DNA of 7,509 nucleotides from Chloroflexota bacterium (GTDB lineage Bacteria > Chloroflexota > Ktedonobacteria > Ktedonobacterales > Ktedonobacteraceae), in the NCBI GenBank assembly GCA_021828635.1, contig JAJZEJ010000556.1:1-7509 (forward strand). The letters run 5' to 3'. The notes below the pieces were generated by a model, which did no database searches, was not told the DNA's origin, and saw nothing but the letters and a program-made list of their open reading frames with translations. Shown piece by piece: positions 6,528 through 7,509 of this stretch (positions are counted from its first letter, which is position 1; every line of letters begins with the position of its first letter). A program made the translations under genes and the position numbers.

Positions 6528-7019
6528 ATGTTTTGTGCAAAGTGTGGCGCTCAGGCACCTGATGGGGCGCATTTTTGCCAGAATTGTGGAGCATCGCTAA
6601 CGGCTCCTGGCGGTATTACCCATAACCCATATCCGCTAGAACCACCAAAACAACCCAGGCAACCTAAAGCTGTGGCTCGTAATGCTGGTCAAGGGCAAGG
6701 ACAGGCGCAGCGAACTGGCAAGCAGCAAGACCCGTATCGCCAGCAGATTGCCGAGCTACGACTACAGCTCAAGCAGCTCAAGCTGTATCTGCGTCAGATC
6801 AACCAGCAGATGTCATCAACGCGCCTGGGTTATTATGAGACAGCGACCTTTGTGCCACAGGGATTGCTCAAGATGGGCTATAAATTCGTTGAGGATATGC
6901 GCCTGCTTGGTCCACAGCAGCAGCGTCAGCAGTTGCAGCAACAGATTATGCAGCTCGAACAGCAGTTGCTCGGTCTCCAGCAAGCGCAAAACCAGTGGAG
7001 ATTGCAACAACAACAATAA
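6528..7019 (+). CDS. Zinc-ribbon protein with Gln-rich coiled coils, unknown function
   Basis: 163 residues. A zinc ribbon at the very N-terminus has C3, C6, C17 and C20. A basic, Pro/Gln/Gly-rich linker follows (25-69). Residues 70-97 form a helical segment with Leu and Gln in heptad-like spacing (RQQIAELRLQLKQLK). A conserved-looking loop (98-128, with GYYETATF and LLKMGYKF) follows, then a second Gln/Leu-rich helix (129-163) ending in a run of Gln. The layout suggests a helical hairpin or an oligomerising coiled coil carrying a zinc-binding head. There is no signal peptide, membrane segment or catalytic motif. It is divergent from the pseudokinase and shares its intergenic region. I do not recognise the family beyond the zinc ribbon; involvement in the nearby signalling module is suggested only by position and the shared ribbon. 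Confidence 0.85.
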   Translation: MFCAKCGAQAPDGAHFCQNCGASLTAPGGITHNPYPLEPPKQPRQPKAVARNAGQGQGQAQRTGKQQDPYRQQIAELRLQLKQLKLYLRQINQQMSSTRLGYYETATFVPQGLLKMGYKFVEDMRLLGPQQQRQQLQQQIMQLEQQLLGLQQAQNQWRLQQQQ

Positions 7020-7035
7020 GAATAGTCTCCACAAA

Positions 7036-7079
7036 GGCAATGAGCATGGCACCCCTTTGTGGGTACCATGCTCATTGCC
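7036..7079. terminator. Long bidirectional hairpin terminator between convergent genes
   Basis: A 19-nt arm (starting GGCAATGAGC) pairs with a 19-nt arm (ending GCTCATTGCC) around a 6-nt loop CTTTGT. There is a single mismatch, which is a C-A opposition in plus-strand RNA and a G-U pair in minus-strand RNA. It starts 17 nt after the coiled-coil gene's stop and ends 9 nt from the ligase stop. ATTTTAATT follows on the plus side. An alternative pairing of ACAAAGG (7031-7037) with CCTTTGT (7054-7060) is also possible. Confidence 0.85.
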
Positions 7080-7087
7080 CATTTTAA

Positions 7088-7509
7088 TTACATCGCTTGT
7101 TGTGTATGATACGTGGAAGTAGAGGCGAGTGTGAGACCTTTCATCGTCTGCTCCATCAGGTGGCGGGTGACGGCTACCTGGCTACCCGTCTGCTGATAGA
7201 TGGTGATCTGGCGATCTGCTCCGGTCCCTTGTGGATCAGCGAGCAGGGTGCGCAGGTAGTCGATCTCGCGGCGGCTACCCAGATCATCCACCATATCATC
7301 GATAAAATCCAGTGTCTCGCCAATGGCATCACGCATACTCATGGTGCGATTCTGTACAAAATCAACGATCTGTGCGTCGAGACCGTAGCGTGCGGCGTGC
7401 CATTTGTTCTCCTCGATGAAGTGACTGGGTAGAACATGGGTGGTGAGATTGTGTTTATGCATCCATGAAAGCTTGGCGACCAGTGCTTGGCAAAGAGCGG
7501 CGAGAGCCA
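7088..7509 (-). CDS. Carboxylate-amine ligase, YbdK/GCS2 family, C-terminal part (runs off window)
   Basis: About 139 C-terminal residues are visible; the reading frame stays open through base 7509, so the start is outside and the ATG at 7462 is internal. The sequence ALCQALVAKL, then FIEENKWHAARYGLDAQIVDF and later GTGADRQITIYQQTG matches the C-terminal part of the YbdK-type carboxylate-amine ligases, relatives of glutamate-cysteine ligase type 2. These ATP-dependent enzymes join an amino acid carboxylate to an amine; E. coli YbdK has weak gamma-glutamyl-cysteine ligase activity. The ATP-binding core and most catalytic residues lie outside the window, so activity cannot be judged. It converges on the coiled-coil gene across the hairpin, so it is probably not part of the signalling module. 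The family call rests on recognised motifs, not on a search. Confidence 0.8.
   Translation of the reverse strand, partial: ALAALCQALVAKLSWMHKHNLTTHVLPSHFIEENKWHAARYGLDAQIVDFVQNRTMSMRDAIGETLDFIDDMVDDLGSRREIDYLRTLLADPQGTGADRQITIYQQTGSQVAVTRHLMEQTMKGLTLASTSTYHTQQAM

Noticed and set aside
7097..7432. 111-residue plus-strand open frame at the right edge
   Set aside because: Opposite strand of the carboxylate-amine ligase, whose conserved motifs are on the minus strand.

Overview
The window looks like chromosome from a filamentous, Ktedonobacteria-type member of the Chloroflexi (Chloroflexota). This is inferred from mid-range base composition, from signalling proteins built of eukaryote-like kinase, PP2C, VWA and FHA domains joined to N-terminal or internal zinc ribbons by long disordered linkers, and from short intergenic repeats of a kind I associate with such genomes. 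No 16S or other marker is present, so the placement is tentative.

Region 1 (2-5432, + strand) reads as one co-directional run. It holds the 3' part of a Ser/Thr protein kinase fused to a zinc ribbon and a TPR array; a PP2C phosphatase with two zinc ribbons and a long acidic linker; a VWA protein with an intact MIDAS site; and a double-zinc-ribbon FHA protein. Gaps are 39, 85 and 60 nt and the three complete genes have good ribosome binding sites. Together these are a writer (kinase), eraser (PP2C), reader (FHA) and a VWA adaptor for protein phosphothreonine/serine signalling.

Region 2 (5433-6527) has a hairpin terminator, then a convergent, minus-strand kinase-fold gene whose catalytic Asp, catalytic-loop Lys, alpha-C Glu and glycine loop are all altered, so it is a predicted pseudokinase. 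It has a good sigma70-type promoter (TTGTCA-18 nt-TATACT). The divergent intergenic region carries two copies of a 24-nt repeat.

Region 3 (6528-7509) has a small zinc-ribbon protein with two Gln-rich coiled coils on the + strand, a long hairpin related in sequence to the first terminator, and, convergent to it, the C-terminal part of a YbdK-type carboxylate-amine ligase (GCS2 family) running off the right edge.

Main points of interest are the compact kinase/PP2C/VWA/FHA/pseudokinase module with six zinc ribbons in four of its neighbouring proteins, the decayed kinase N-lobe interrupted by a zinc ribbon inside the PP2C protein, and the pair of related terminator hairpins.
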